Source of the DNA: Streptomyces sp. H39-S7
Lineage (GTDB): Bacteria; Actinomycetota; Actinomycetes; Streptomycetales; Streptomycetaceae
Length of the DNA: 64,000 nt
Assembly (NCBI RefSeq): GCF_027158205.1
Contig: NZ_JAPVLU010000006.1
Coordinates: forward strand, 62,001 to 126,000
Reading direction: 5' to 3'
Shown: piece by piece, positions 16,341 through 25,738 of the stretch
Layout of the letters: every line of letters starts with the position of its first letter
Position numbering within the stretch: the stretch's first letter is position 1
Position numbers and translations under genes: made by a program
Notes under the pieces: generated by a model
The model's input: only the letters and a program-made list of their open reading frames with translations
What the model was told of the DNA's origin: nothing
The model's database searches: none

Positions 16341-17452
16341 CGGTACAGCTCCTTCGCGATGATGGTGCGCTGGACCTCGGTGGCCCCTTCATAGATACGC
16401 GGCGCCCGCACTTCGCGGTAGAGGTGCTCGAGCAGGTGTCCGCGCTCCAGAGCGCGGGCCCCGTGGATCTGGACCGCCCGGTCCACCGCGAACTGCGCCG
16501 TCTCCGTCGCGTACAGCTTCGCCATCGCCGACCGCTTCGCGATGTCGGGCGCCCCGCTGTCGTACGCCTCCGCGGCGGCGTAGACGAGCAGCCGCGCGGC
16601 CTCGGTGCGGGTCGCCGTCTCGGCGAGCGCGTGGGACACGGCCTGCAGGTCCTTCAGCGGCCCGCCGAAGGCGGTGCGCCCGCCCGCGTGCTCGGTGGCG
16701 GCGTCGAGCGCGGCCTGCGCCATACCGACGGCGAACGCGCCGACGCTGGGCCGGAACAGGTTCAGGGTGTCCATCGCGACGCGGAAGCCCCGGCCGGGCT
16801 CCCCCAGCAGATCGCCGGCGCCGATCGGAACGCCGTCGAAGGCGAGCCGTCCGATCGGGTGCGGGGAGAGCATGTCCAGGTGCTCGCCGGAGAGCCCCGG
16901 CCGGTCGGCGGGGACAAGGAACGCCGTCACCCCGCGCGACCCCGCGCCCGGCGTGGTGCGGGCGAAGACCGTGTAGAAGTCGGCCTGCGGGGCGTTGGAG
17001 ATCCAGCACTTCTCGCCGGTCAGCCGCCATCCCGACCCGTCCGGCTCGGCGGCCAGCTCCAGCGCCGCCGCGTCGGAGCCGGCGGCGGGCTCGGTCAGCG
17101 CGAAGGCGGCGACCGCCCGGCCCGCCACGACCTCCGGGATCCAGCGGGCGGCCAGCTCCGCGCTGTGCAGCACCGGGTGCGCGCCGAGGCCCTGCAGGGC
17201 GAGGGCGGTCTCGGCCTCGGTGCACTCGCGGGCCAGCGACTCCCGCAGCAGGCACAGGTCCATCGCCGAGACGCGGCCACCGGGCGGGAAGACTCGCGCC
17301 AACAGGCCGAGTTCGCCCAGTTCCGCGAGCAACGGGCGGTTGACCCGGCCGGGTTCGCCCGCCTCGGCCAGCGGCCGCAGCCGGCTCGCCGCCAGCGAGC
17401 GGACCTCGGCGCACCACTTCAGTTGTTCCGGGTCGAGAGCGAACGAGGGCAT
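16337..17452 (-). CDS. Acyl-CoA dehydrogenase
   Basis: 371 residues, the standard family size. Motifs: AFALTEPAAGSDAAAL (FAD/substrate loop), CWISNAPQADFYTVFARTTPG, the LNLFRPSVGAFAVGMAQAALD helix, and the C-terminal APRIYEGATEVQRTIIAKELYR with the usual catalytic-base position at the Glu of YEG. It would dehydrogenate the alicyclic CoA intermediates made after aromatic ring reduction. ATG at 17452 has GGAGG 8 nt upstream. Divergent from the CoA-ligase gene across a 97-bp promoter region and coupled to ridA downstream. Confidence 0.88.
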   Translation of the reverse strand: MPSFALDPEQLKWCAEVRSLAASRLRPLAEAGEPGRVNRPLLAELGELGLLARVFPPGGRVSAMDLCLLRESLARECTEAETALALQGLGAHPVLHSAELAARWIPEVVAGRAVAAFALTEPAAGSDAAALELAAEPDGSGWRLTGEKCWISNAPQADFYTVFARTTPGAGSRGVTAFLVPADRPGLSGEHLDMLSPHPIGRLAFDGVPIGAGDLLGEPGRGFRVAMDTLNLFRPSVGAFAVGMAQAALDAATEHAGGRTAFGGPLKDLQAVSHALAETATRTEAARLLVYAAAEAYDSGAPDIAKRSAMAKLYATETAQFAVDRAVQIHGARALERGHLLEHLYREVRAPRIYEGATEVQRTIIAKELYR

Positions 17453-17481
17453 CGGCGCCTCCAAGCGGTATCGCGTACCGT

Positions 17482-17493
17482 TGACTGTCGTCA
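17482..17493. promoter_or_regulatory. Putative operator TGAC-N4-GTCA between acyl-CoA dehydrogenase and CoA ligase
   Basis: TGACTGTCGTCA is a dyad (TGAC-TGTC-GTCA) in the divergent promoter; the same 12-mer with one transition (TGACTGCCGTCA) occurs at 24675-24686 in front of the hydratase-monooxygenase operon. Candidate site for the PaaX-type regulator of the cluster. Confidence 0.5.
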
Positions 17494-17549
17494 GCAACAC
17501 GTTACGCTGAATTCGTCCGCTCTCAGGTGCCAACGAAGGCGGTACCGCC

Positions 17550-19163
17550 ATGGACCTGCTGCCCTCCGCCCACGTGGACACCTTCGCGCGCGACCACCTC
17601 CCGCCACGTGACCAGTGGCCGGAACTCGCCTTCGAGCTGCCCGCGCTGCACTACCCCGACCGGCTCAACTGCGCGGCCGAACTGCTGGCCGGCGGCAGCC
17701 CCGACACCCCGTGCCTGCGCACCCCCGGCGGCGAGGTCTGGTCCTACGGCGATCTGAACGCCGCCGCCGGCCGCATCGCGCACGTGCTGGCCGACGACCT
17801 CGGGGTGCGGCCCGGCAACCGGGTCCTGCTGCGCGGGCCGACCACCCCCTGGCTGGTGGCCTGCTGGTTCGCGGTGCTCAAGGCGGGCGCGGTGGCCGTG
17901 ACCGTCCTGGCCGCGCAGCGTGCCGGAGAGCTCGCGACGATCTGCGACATCGCGGCCGTCCGGCACGCGCTGTGCGACCTGCGGTCGGTGGACGACCTGG
18001 CCAAGGCCGAGATCCCCGGCCTGCGCGTCACCACCTACGGCGGCGAGGCGCCCGAGGACCTGCTGCGGCGGGCGGCCGGCAAGCCGGACCGCTTCCCCGA
18101 CGTCGCCACCTCGTCCGACGACGTCGCGCTCATCGCCTTCACCTCGGGGACCACCGGCCGCCCCAAGGGCTGTATGCACTTCCACCGCGATGTAATGGCC
18201 ATCGCCGACACGTTCTCCGCCGAGGTGCTGCGTCCGTGCGCCGACGACGTCTTCGCGGGCAGCCCGCCGCTCGGCTTCACCTTCGGCCTCGGCGGGCTGG
18301 TGATCTTCCCGATGCGCGTCGGGGCCTCCAGCGTGCTGCTGGAGCAGGCCGGACCCGAACAGTTGCTGGCGGCCGTCGCCCGGCACCGGGTGAGCGTGCT
18401 GTTCACGGCGCCGACGGCGTACCGGGCGATGCTCGGACACCTCCAGGGCGACGGTGCTCCGTTCAACGTCTCGTCGCTGCGGCGGTGCGTGTCGGCGGGC
18501 GAGAACCTGCCCGCCGCCACCTGGCAGGCCTGGTACGACCGCACGGGCCTGCGCATCATCAACGGCATCGGCGCCACCGAACTGCTGCACATCTTCATCT
18601 CCGCCGCCGACGACGCCATCCGCCCCGGCACCACCGGCCTGCCGGTGCCCGGCTACCGGGCGCGGATCGTCGACACCGCCGGGGAGCCGCTCCCCGACGG
18701 CGAACCGGGGCTGCTCGCGGTGCGCGGCCCGACCGGCTGCCGCTACCTCGCCGACGAGCGCCAGACCGTGTACGTGCGGGACGGCTGGAACCTCACCGGC
18801 GACACCTACGTCCGCGAACCCGACGGCTACTTCCGCTACGTCGCCCGCGCCGACAACATGATCATCTCGGCGGGCTACAACATCGCGGGGCCGGAGGTCG
18901 AGGAGGCGCTGCTGCGCCATCCGGACGTCAGCGAGGCGGCCGTCATCGGCGTCGAGGACGAGGAGCGCGGTCAGATCGTCCGGGCCTACGTCGTCCTGCG
19001 CGACGGCGTACCGCGCGGCGCGGAGACGGTCGGGGTGCTCCGGGACTTCGCCAAGGGCGTGATCGTGCCCTACAAGTGCCCGCGCGACATCGTCTTCCTG
19101 GACGCCCTGCCCCGCACCCCCACCGGGAAGCTGCAGCGCTTCCGGCTGCGCGACCTAAAATGA
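17550..19163 (+). CDS. Benzoate/2-aminobenzoate-CoA ligase family AMP-binding enzyme
   Basis: 537 residues. Adenylating-enzyme motifs: A3 IAFTSGTTGRPKGCMHFHRD, GIGATELLHIFIS (A5), GWNLTGDTYVREPDGYFRYVARADNMIISAGYNIAGPEVE (A7/A8), and the A10 lysine in PRTPTGKLQRF. The arrangement and the F-T-F-G-L-G-G-L segment match aryl-CoA ligases of the benzoate/anthranilate branch. It would activate an aromatic acid (2-aminobenzoate is the best guess from the neighbouring monooxygenase/reductase) with ATP and CoA. First gene of a two-gene plus-strand unit with paaX 4 nt downstream. Confidence 0.87.
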   Translation: MDLLPSAHVDTFARDHLPPRDQWPELAFELPALHYPDRLNCAAELLAGGSPDTPCLRTPGGEVWSYGDLNAAAGRIAHVLADDLGVRPGNRVLLRGPTTPWLVACWFAVLKAGAVAVTVLAAQRAGELATICDIAAVRHALCDLRSVDDLAKAEIPGLRVTTYGGEAPEDLLRRAAGKPDRFPDVATSSDDVALIAFTSGTTGRPKGCMHFHRDVMAIADTFSAEVLRPCADDVFAGSPPLGFTFGLGGLVIFPMRVGASSVLLEQAGPEQLLAAVARHRVSVLFTAPTAYRAMLGHLQGDGAPFNVSSLRRCVSAGENLPAATWQAWYDRTGLRIINGIGATELLHIFISAADDAIRPGTTGLPVPGYRARIVDTAGEPLPDGEPGLLAVRGPTGCRYLADERQTVYVRDGWNLTGDTYVREPDGYFRYVARADNMIISAGYNIAGPEVEEALLRHPDVSEAAVIGVEDEERGQIVRAYVVLRDGVPRGAETVGVLRDFAKGVIVPYKCPRDIVFLDALPRTPTGKLQRFRLRDLK

Positions 19164-19167
19164 TCAG

Positions 19168-20024
19168 GTGACCGAGCACACCCCCAGTTCGCTGATCGTG
19201 ACCTTCTTCGGCGCCTACGGACGCGCGGAGATGGACGGCCGGGTACCGGTCGCCGCCCTCATCCGGCTGATGGGCGCGGTGGACGTCGACCCGCAGTCGG
19301 TCCGCTCCGCCGTCTCCCGGCTCAAGCGGCGCGAGCTGCTGGTCCCCGACCGCGTCGGCGGCGCCACGTTCATCGTCGAGATGCGGGAGGACGTCTGGCG
19401 TACGCGCTCTCCGACGACGCCCGCCAGCTCCTCGCCGACGGCGACCGCCGTATCTACGGCGGCCCCGGGCCCGCCGACGAGGATGCCGACGGCTCCTGGG
19501 TGCTCGCCGTCTTCTCCGTCCCCGAGACCGAGCGCCACAAGCGGCACCTGCTGCGCTCCCGGCTGGCCCGGCTCGGCTTCGGCAGCGCCGCGCCCGGCGT
19601 CTGGATAGCGCCGGCGCACGTCGGGGAAGAGGCCCGCCACACCCTGCGCCGCCTCGAACTCGACCCCTACGTGGACCTCTTCCACGGCACGCACCGGGGC
19701 TTCGAACCCACCGCCACCGCCGTCCGCCGCTGGTGGGACCTGGACGCCATAGCCGGCCTCCACCGCACCTTCCTCGACGCCCAGGAGCCGGTGCTCGACC
19801 GCTGGTCCGGCCGTCCGGACGTCCCCGCGCGCGAGGCCTTTCCCGACTACCTGCGCGCCCTCGACTCCTGGCGCCACCTCCCCTACGCCGACCCGGGCCT
19901 CCCCGCCGCCCTGCTCCCGCCCGACTGGCCGGGCGCCCGCGCCTCGCAGGTCTTCACCGAGCTGCACCAGCGCCTGCACGAAGCGGGCGCGGCCTTCGTC
20001 CGGGCGGCGCCCGGGCCCGCCTGA
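19168..20024 (+). pseudogene. PaaX-family regulator, frameshifted by a copied-in 38-nt tract
   Basis: The N-terminal winged-helix part (GTG 19168 to ~19365: SLIVTFFGAYGRAEMDG...VRSAVSRLKRRELLVPDRVGGA) and the C-terminal PaaX part (19401-20024: YALSDDARQLLADGDRRIY...ERHKRHLLRSRLARLGFGSAAPGVWIAPAH...) are both intact but in different frames. The junction is exactly a 38-nt block (19362-19399) identical to part of the monooxygenase/reductase gene (23152-23189, opposite strand), read here as [11 protein letters not shown], which does not belong to a PaaX protein. Restoring the family text would need only something like GAAGYALSDD at this point. PaaX proteins repress aryl-CoA genes and are released by the aryl-CoA; this copy should be non-functional unless the block is an assembly artefact. 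Confidence 0.85.
19362..19399 (+). repeat. 38-nt tract duplicated from the monooxygenase/reductase gene (recipient copy, in paaX)
   Basis: Identical over 38 nt to the reverse complement of 23152-23189; identity stops abruptly on both sides. Encodes [11 protein letters not shown] in both genes, native only to the flavoenzyme. Confidence 0.9.
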
Positions 20025-20040
20025 ACGAACGGGTGACGTG

Positions 20041-20067
20041 CTCGACGGGCTCGACGGGCTCGACGGG
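20041..20067. repeat. 9-bp tandem repeat CTCGACGGG x3
   Basis: Three perfect copies of CTCGACGGG just after the paaX stop, ahead of the terminator hairpin. No coding role seen. Confidence 0.85.
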
Positions 20068-20079
20068 TGACGTTCGCGG

Positions 20080-20122
20080 CCGAGCGCGGCACCCGGTCGC
20101 GAAGGCCGGGTACCGCGCTCGG
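20080..20122. terminator. Bidirectional terminator between paaX and the serine hydrolase gene
   Basis: Two-step stem: CCGAGCGCGG / CCGCGCTCGG outside and ACCCGG / CCGGGT inside, loop TCGCGAAGG, in a convergent gap. Confidence 0.75.
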
Positions 20123-20148
20123 TCGTGGCTACGGTCGGTCCGCCGGGG

Positions 20149-21372
20149 TCACCCCTCGGCCGGCAGCTCGTAGACGTTCTTCGGGGTGACGATGGACGTG
20201 ACGGCCTTGGCGATGAGGGTGCTCGGCTCGAAGCCGTCGTGCAGGATGTCGGTGTTGAGCAGGATCACCATGGTGGCCTTCTGCTCCGGCAGGTACATCG
20301 TCACGCTCTCGTAGCCCGGCAGCGAGCCGTTGTGCCCGATCCAGCCGTGGGTGGTGAACAGGCCCAGCCCGTACCCGGCGCCGTCGAAGTTCGGTACCGG
20401 GATGAACTTCTCCCGCTCCGCCTGGGTGGCCCGGGAGAGCAGCGTGCCGGTGGCGACGACCTTGGCCCACTTGCGCAGGTCGTGCAGGTCGGAGATCATC
20501 GCGCCGGCCGCCCAGCCCCAGCTGGGGTTCCAGTTCGTCGTGTCGGCGATCGCACCGGTCAGGGTCTGGTTCGTGTACCCGTGCGCGTGCGGCGACGGGA
20601 ACTCGGCGCCCTTCGGGAACAGCGTGTGCTCCATGTGGGCCGGCTTGGTGACGTGCTCGTGGATGAAGTCGGCGAGCGGCATCCTGCCGATCTTCTCCAC
20701 CAGCAGACCGAGCAGGATGTAGTTGGTGTTGGAGTACTGGAACTCCGCGCCCGGGGCGAAGACGTTCGGGTGGCGGAAGGCGTAGTCCAGCAGCTCCTGC
20801 GGGGTGAACGGGCGGGTCGGGTCGCTGAGCAGGGTGTGGACGAAGTCCGCGTCGGCGCTGTACGAGAACAGGCCGCTGCGCATCTCCAGCAACTGGCGGA
20901 CGGTGATGTGCCGGCCGTCGGGTACGCCGTGGAGGTAGGCGGCGATCGGCTTGTCCAGCCCGACCAGCCCCCGGTCGACCAGTTCCAGGACGGCGGTGGC
21001 GGTGAAGGTCTTGGTCTCGCTGCCGATGCGCATGTTGAGGTCGGGCTTCATCGGCGCGCGGGTGCCCTTTTCGGCGATCCCCGTCGACCGGATGTAGCTG
21101 CCCTTGCCGGGCATCCACAGACCGACGGTCACGCCGGGGACGCCGGCCTCCTTGCGGGTGGCCTCGATCGCCTTGTTGAGGCGGGCCACGAGCGCGGGAT
21201 CCAGTCCATGGGGCGGGCAGTCGTCGGCGTGCGGGTCGGCATGCGGGTCGACGGCGGTGAACGTGGCCCTCGGCGGGGCGGCCTGGGCCGCGGACGAGGC
21301 CAGGGTGAGGGGGACCAGCGTGGAGAGGGCGAGGAGGGCGGTGACGAGTCGGCGGGTGGGGGCACGACGCAT
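20149..21372 (-). CDS. Secreted serine hydrolase (class C beta-lactamase/D-Ala-D-Ala carboxypeptidase family)
   Basis: 407 residues. N-terminal signal peptide: basic MRRAPTRR, hydrophobic LVTALLALSTLVPLTLASS, cleavage near AQAA. Penicillin-binding motifs in order: SETK (the SxxK nucleophile, in RIGSETKTFTATAVLEL), YSNTNY (YxN) and HNGSLPGY (HxG). Such enzymes hydrolyse D-alanyl peptides or esters outside the cell. ATG at 21372 is chosen because it starts the signal peptide. It sits inside the aromatic-CoA block but looks like an independent passenger with its own terminator; no functional link is evident. Confidence 0.87.
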   Translation of the reverse strand: MRRAPTRRLVTALLALSTLVPLTLASSAAQAAPPRATFTAVDPHADPHADDCPPHGLDPALVARLNKAIEATRKEAGVPGVTVGLWMPGKGSYIRSTGIAEKGTRAPMKPDLNMRIGSETKTFTATAVLELVDRGLVGLDKPIAAYLHGVPDGRHITVRQLLEMRSGLFSYSADADFVHTLLSDPTRPFTPQELLDYAFRHPNVFAPGAEFQYSNTNYILLGLLVEKIGRMPLADFIHEHVTKPAHMEHTLFPKGAEFPSPHAHGYTNQTLTGAIADTTNWNPSWGWAAGAMISDLHDLRKWAKVVATGTLLSRATQAEREKFIPVPNFDGAGYGLGLFTTHGWIGHNGSLPGYESVTMYLPEQKATMVILLNTDILHDGFEPSTLIAKAVTSIVTPKNVYELPAEG

Positions 21373-21517
21373 GACGGGATGCCTCTTCCAGGAGTGGAGG
21401 GATCTTGCGAGGCCAAGATCACCCATCGCCCCGGTTCCGGCCCGGCACCCACCGTCACCGCGCGGCAAATCCACCCGGACGGCCCCGGCCCCTCGTGTTC
21501 GGCACGCCTGGGCCGGC

Positions 21518-23779
21518 CTAGAGCGTCAGCCGGGGCTTCGGGGCGTCCGTGCGGCCGGTCGGAGGGCGTCGGCTGCCCGCCGCGTACTGCTGCGGCCAGG
21601 TCGCGGCCGGGCCGCAGTACTCCTGTTCGGCGGCGGCGTGCAGGGTCCAGTTCGGGTCGTAGAGGTGGGGGCGGGCCAGCGCGCACAGGTCGGTGCGGCC
21701 GGCCAGCAGGAGCGAGTTGACGTCGTCCCACGAGGAGATCGCTCCGACGGCGATGACGGGGACGCCGAGTTCGTTGCGGATACGGTCGGCGTACGGCGTC
21801 TGGTACGAGCGTCCGTACGCGGGACGCTCGTCGGCGACGACCTGGCCGGTCGAGACGTCGATGGCGTCGGCCCCGTGGGCGGCGAAGGCGCGGGCGACGG
21901 CGACGGCGTCGTCCTCGGTGGTGCCGCCCGGCGCCCAGTCCGTGGCGGAGATGCGGACGGTCATCGGGCGGTCCCGCGGCCAGACGGCCCGGACCGCGTC
22001 GAAGACCTCCAGCGGGTAGCGGAGCCGCCCGTCGAGGTCGCCGCCGTAGGCGTCGGTGCGGTGGTTGGTGAGCGGGGAGAGGAAGGACGCGAGCAGGTAG
22101 CCGTGGGCGCAGTGCAGTTCCAGCAGGTCGAAGCCCGCGCGGGCGCCGCGCGCCGCGGCCCGCGTGAACTGCTCGCGGACGGCGGCGAGCCCGGCCGCGT
22201 CGAGCTCGGCCGGCACCTGGTTGACGCCCGGCCGGTAGGAGAGCGGGGAGGGGGCGACGAGCGGCCAGTTCCCGTCCGGGAGCGGCTCGTCGATGCCCTC
22301 CCACATGAGGCGGGTGGAGCCCTTGCGCCCGCTGTGGCCAAGCTGGAGGCCGATCGCGGCGGACGACCGCGCGTGGGCGAAGTCGGTGACGCGCCGCCAG
22401 GCCGTCTCGTGCTCGTCGGTGTACAGGCCGGCGCAGCCGGGGGTGATGCGGCCCTGCGGGCTGACGCACACCATCTCGGTCATGACGAGGCCCGCGCCGC
22501 CGAGGGCCCGCGCGCCCAGGTGCACGAGGTGGAAGTCGCCGGGCGTGCCGTCCACGGCCGAGTACATGTCCATCGGCGAGACGACGACGCGGTTGCGCAG
22601 GGTCAGGCCGCCGATCCGGAAGGGGGTGAACATCGGCGGGGTGGCCGGCTCGCTGCCGAAGTCCCGTTCCACGGCGTCGGTGAAGCCGCGGTCGCGCAGC
22701 CGCAGGTTGTCGTGGGTGACACGGCGGCTGCGGGTGAGGAGGTTGAAGGCGAACTGCAGCGGCGGCTGCCCGGTGTACTGCGCGACCTGCTCGAACCATT
22801 CGAGGCTGGCACGGGCCGCGCGCTGGGTGCTCTCGACGACGGGCCTGCGCTCGGTCTCGTACGCCGTCAGCGCGGACGGCACGTCCGGCCGCTCCTGCAG
22901 GCAGGCGGCGAGCGCGAGCGCGTCCTCCATGGCGAGCTTGGTGCCGGAGCCGATGGAGAAGTGCGCGGTGTGGGCGGCGTCGCCGAGCAGCACGGTCCGC
23001 TCGTGCGACCACCGCTCGTTGACGACGGTCGTGAACGCGCCCCAGCGCGAGCGGTTGCCGGTCAGCGTGTGGCCTTCCAGGCAGCCCGCGAAGAGCTTCT
23101 CGCAGCGGGCGATCGACTCCGCCTCCTCGAGCCGGTCGAACCCCGCGCGCAGCCAGACGTCCTCCCGCATCTCGACGATGAACGTGGCGGCGCCGTCGCG
23201 GTAGGGGTACGCGTGCCCCTGCATGACGCCGTACTCGGTCTCGGCGATCTCGAAGCGGAAGGCGTTCAGGGGCAGGTCGGTGCCGAGCCAGATGTAGCGG
23301 CAGCGGTGGCCGGTCAGCCGCGGCCGGAAGACGTCCGCGTGCGCGGCGCGGGTCGCGCTGTTGGCGCCGTCCGCGGCGATGACGAGGTCGTGGCTCGCGG
23401 CGAGCTCCGCGGCGGTGGGGGCGGTCGTGCGCAACCGCAGTCCGACGCCGAGGTCGCGGCAGCGCTGGTGCAGGATCGTCAGCAGCCTGCGGCGGTCGAG
23501 CGCGGCGAAGCCGTGGCCTCCGGAGGTGACCACCTCGCCGCGGAAGTGCACGTCGATGTCGTCCCAGCGGGTGAACTCCGCCTGCAGGGCGCGGAAGACG
23601 ACCGGGTCGGCGTGCTCGATGCCGCCGAGGGTCTCGTCGGACAGGACGACGCCGAAGCCGAAGGTGTCGTCGGGGGCGCCGCGTTCCCAGACGGTGATGT
23701 CGCGCGTCGGGTCGAGCCGCTTGAGCAGGGCGGCCGCGTACAGGCCGCCGGGGCCGCCGCCGATGACCGCGATCCGCAT
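21518..23779 (-). CDS. 2-aminobenzoyl-CoA monooxygenase/reductase-like bifunctional flavoenzyme (salicylyl-CoA 5-hydroxylase family)
   Basis: 753 residues, a fusion. Residues ~1-380 are a class A FAD monooxygenase: [18 protein letters not shown] (FAD), [14 protein letters not shown] (DG motif), [25 protein letters not shown] (GD motif). Residues ~395-735 are an old-yellow-enzyme domain: [63 protein letters not shown]. The same two-domain architecture defines 2-aminobenzoyl-CoA monooxygenase/reductase of Azoarcus evansii, which hydroxylates and reduces the ring of 2-aminobenzoyl-CoA; 5-hydroxylation of salicylyl-CoA is the alternative. It starts 2 nt after the enoyl-CoA hydratase stop, so one operon. 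Residues [11 protein letters not shown] come from the 38-nt block copied into paaX. Confidence 0.88.
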   Translation of the reverse strand: MRIAVIGGGPGGLYAAALLKRLDPTRDITVWERGAPDDTFGFGVVLSDETLGGIEHADPVVFRALQAEFTRWDDIDVHFRGEVVTSGGHGFAALDRRRLLTILHQRCRDLGVGLRLRTTAPTAAELAASHDLVIAADGANSATRAAHADVFRPRLTGHRCRYIWLGTDLPLNAFRFEIAETEYGVMQGHAYPYRDGAATFIVEMREDVWLRAGFDRLEEAESIARCEKLFAGCLEGHTLTGNRSRWGAFTTVVNERWSHERTVLLGDAAHTAHFSIGSGTKLAMEDALALAACLQERPDVPSALTAYETERRPVVESTQRAARASLEWFEQVAQYTGQPPLQFAFNLLTRSRRVTHDNLRLRDRGFTDAVERDFGSEPATPPMFTPFRIGGLTLRNRVVVSPMDMYSAVDGTPGDFHLVHLGARALGGAGLVMTEMVCVSPQGRITPGCAGLYTDEHETAWRRVTDFAHARSSAAIGLQLGHSGRKGSTRLMWEGIDEPLPDGNWPLVAPSPLSYRPGVNQVPAELDAAGLAAVREQFTRAAARGARAGFDLLELHCAHGYLLASFLSPLTNHRTDAYGGDLDGRLRYPLEVFDAVRAVWPRDRPMTVRISATDWAPGGTTEDDAVAVARAFAAHGADAIDVSTGQVVADERPAYGRSYQTPYADRIRNELGVPVIAVGAISSWDDVNSLLLAGRTDLCALARPHLYDPNWTLHAAAEQEYCGPAATWPQQYAAGSRRPPTGRTDAPKPRLTL
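23152..23189 (-). repeat. 38-nt tract shared with paaX (donor copy)
   Basis: This is the native location, in the middle of the FAD monooxygenase domain where the residues fit the family context ([20 protein letters not shown]). Its inverse copy lies at 19362-19399. Confidence 0.9.
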
Positions 23780-23781
23780 GG

Positions 23782-24609
23782 CTAGCGCCCCTCCCAGCGG
23801 GGCGGGCGTTTCGCGGTGAACGCGGCGTGGAACTCGGCGTAGTCGGCGCTGGTCATGAGCAGCGCCTGGGCGGCGGCGTCCATCTCGACGGCGGCCGCCA
23901 GCGGCATGTCGAGTTCGGCGGTGAGCAGCGCCTTGGTCTGCTGGTAGGCGAGCGCGGGGCCGGCGGCCAGCCGTTCGGCCAGTGCGCGGGCCACGGCGTC
24001 GGCCTCTCCGTCCGCCGCGAGCTGGCTGACCAGCCCGATGCGCTCCGCCTCGGCGGCGCCGACCGTCTCGCCGAGCATCAGCAGCCGGGTGGCGTGGCCG
24101 AGTCCGACCATGCGGGGCAGGAGGTACGCGGCCCCCATGTCGGCTCCCGCGAGCCCGACCCTGGTGAAGAGGAACGCGAACCGGGCCGACGCCTCGACGA
24201 TCCGGAAGTCGGCGGCCAGGGCGAGCACCGCGCCGGCGCCCGCCGCGATCCCGTGCACGGCGGCGATGACGGGGAACGGCGCCTCGCGGATCGCTCGGAC
24301 GACCTGGCCCGTCATCCGGTTGAAGCCGAGCAGTTCGCCCGCGCCCATGGCGAGGGTGGCGCCGATGATCTCGTCCACGTCGCCGCCGGAGCAGAACCCG
24401 CGGCCGGCGCCGGCCAGCACCAGCACCCGCGTCTCCCCGTCGTGCGCCAACTCGGCGAGCAGGTCGCGCAGGTCGGCGTAGGAGCCGAAGGTGAGGGCGT
24501 TCAGCTTGTCGGGACGGTCGAAGGTGACGGTGACGACGCCACCGGCGCGCTCCACCCGCAGGTGTTTCCACTGGCCGGTGGGGCTCGCTGAGCTCGGATA
24601 GGGACTCAA
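23782..24609 (-). CDS. Enoyl-CoA hydratase/isomerase family protein
   Basis: 275 residues, crotonase fold. Oxyanion-hole motifs: [18 protein letters not shown] and [24 protein letters not shown]. The usual catalytic Glu positions read [22 protein letters not shown], where the first Glu is replaced (AGAD), so it may act as an isomerase, hydrolase or ring-modifying crotonase. The start is TTG at 24609, with AAGGAGG about 9 nt upstream. It is the first gene of the operon with the monooxygenase/reductase. A long palindrome (24660-24701) lies upstream. Confidence 0.82.
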   Translation of the reverse strand: MSPYPSSASPTGQWKHLRVERAGGVVTVTFDRPDKLNALTFGSYADLRDLLAELAHDGETRVLVLAGAGRGFCSGGDVDEIIGATLAMGAGELLGFNRMTGQVVRAIREAPFPVIAAVHGIAAGAGAVLALAADFRIVEASARFAFLFTRVGLAGADMGAAYLLPRMVGLGHATRLLMLGETVGAAEAERIGLVSQLAADGEADAVARALAERLAAGPALAYQQTKALLTAELDMPLAAAVEMDAAAQALLMTSADYAEFHAAFTAKRPPRWEGR

Positions 24610-24659
24610 GGCACGTCCTCCTTGGCGGGGGGAGGGGGTGCGGACGCCCGCAGAGCGAA

Positions 24660-24701
24660 GTTATCACTCATCCGTGACTGCCGTCACGAGTACGAGATAA
24701 C
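24660..24701. promoter_or_regulatory. 42-bp imperfect palindrome upstream of the hydratase-monooxygenase operon
   Basis: Arms of 19 nt (24660-24678 and 24683-24701; ends GTTATC...GATAAC, inner CGTGAC...GTCACG) match at 14 of 19 positions around TGCC. The centre contains TGACTGCCGTCA, shared with the other cluster promoter at 17482. Likely a regulator site; it could also act as the terminator of the ornithine carbamoyltransferase gene. Confidence 0.5.
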
Positions 24702-24739
24702 CGCGAGACAACCGCGGGACCACCGTGCGAGGTCGGCGC

Positions 24740-25738
24740 TCAGGCCAGCGTGGCCACCAGGATCGCCTTGATGGTGTGCATCCGGTTCTCCGCCTGGTCG
24801 AAGACGACCGAGTGCGCCGACTCGAAGACCTCGTCGGTGACTTCGAGCGAGGTCAGGCCGTGCCGCTCGTAGATCTCCTGGCCGATCTTCGTCCCGAGGT
24901 CGTGGAAGGCCGGCAGGCAGTGCAGGAACTTGACGTCGGCGTTGCCGGTGGCGCGCAGCACGTCCATGGTCACCGCGTACGGGCCGAGCAGGGCGATCCG
25001 CTCGTCCCACACCTCCTTGGGCTCCCCCATCGACACCCAGACGTCGGTGTGGAGGTAGTCCACCCCGCGCACGCCCTCGGCGACGTCCTCGGTCAGCGTG
25101 ACGCGCGCTCCGGTGCGCTCCGCGAGCCGGCGGGCCTCGGCGACCACCGACTCCTCCGGCCACAGGTGCCGGGGCGCGACGATCCGCACGTCCATACCGA
25201 GCAGCGCGCCGGTGACGAGCAGCGAGTTGCCCATGTTGTAGCGGGCGTCGCCGAGGTACGCGTAGGCGGTCTCGCCCAGCGGCTTGTCGGTGTGCTCGGC
25301 CATGGTGAGGACGTCGGCGAGCATCTGCGTCGGGTGCCACTCGTCGGTGAGGCCGTTCCAGACCGGCACGCCCGCGTACTGCGCCAGCTCCTCGACGATC
25401 TCCTGTCCGGCGCCCCGGTACTCGATGCCGTCGAACATCCGCCCGAGCACCCGCGCGGTGTCCTTGACCGACTCCTTGTGCCCGATCTGCGAGCCGGAGG
25501 GGTCGAGGTAGGTGGTACTGGCGCCCTGATCGGCGGCCGCGACCTCGAACGAGCAGCGAGTCCTGGTGGAGGTCTTCTCGAAGACCAGTGCGATGTTCTT
25601 GCCGGCCAGCCGCCGGACCTCGGTCCCCGCCCGCTTGGCCGCCTTCAGCCGCGCCGCCAGCTCCACCAGGTGACGGAACTCCTCGGGGCTGAAATCCAGC
25701 TCCTTGAGGAAGTGACGGCCCTTGAGGTCGATGGCCAT
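24740..25738 (-). CDS. arcB: Ornithine carbamoyltransferase (probably catabolic)
   Basis: 332 residues. Carbamoyl-phosphate motif [12 protein letters not shown], ornithine motif [22 protein letters not shown], plus [11 protein letters not shown] and the SMG loop in [13 protein letters not shown]. The enzyme interconverts ornithine + carbamoyl phosphate and citrulline + phosphate. It lies 97 bp downstream of arginine deiminase in the same direction, so the catabolic arcB role (citrulline phosphorolysis) is favoured; the biosynthetic argF role cannot be excluded from the sequence. No carbamate kinase gene (arcC) or arginine/ornithine antiporter is in the window. ATG start at 25738. Confidence 0.88.
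   Translation of the reverse strand: MAIDLKGRHFLKELDFSPEEFRHLVELAARLKAAKRAGTEVRRLAGKNIALVFEKTSTRTRCSFEVAAADQGASTTYLDPSGSQIGHKESVKDTARVLGRMFDGIEYRGAGQEIVEELAQYAGVPVWNGLTDEWHPTQMLADVLTMAEHTDKPLGETAYAYLGDARYNMGNSLLVTGALLGMDVRIVAPRHLWPEESVVAEARRLAERTGARVTLTEDVAEGVRGVDYLHTDVWVSMGEPKEVWDERIALLGPYAVTMDVLRATGNADVKFLHCLPAFHDLGTKIGQEIYERHGLTSLEVTDEVFESAHSVVFDQAENRMHTIKAILVATLA

Noticed and set aside
19168..20024. Programmed ribosomal frameshift as explanation for the split paaX
   Set aside because: There is no slippery sequence at the junction, and the junction coincides exactly with a copied 38-nt foreign tract, so mutation or artefact is the simpler account.
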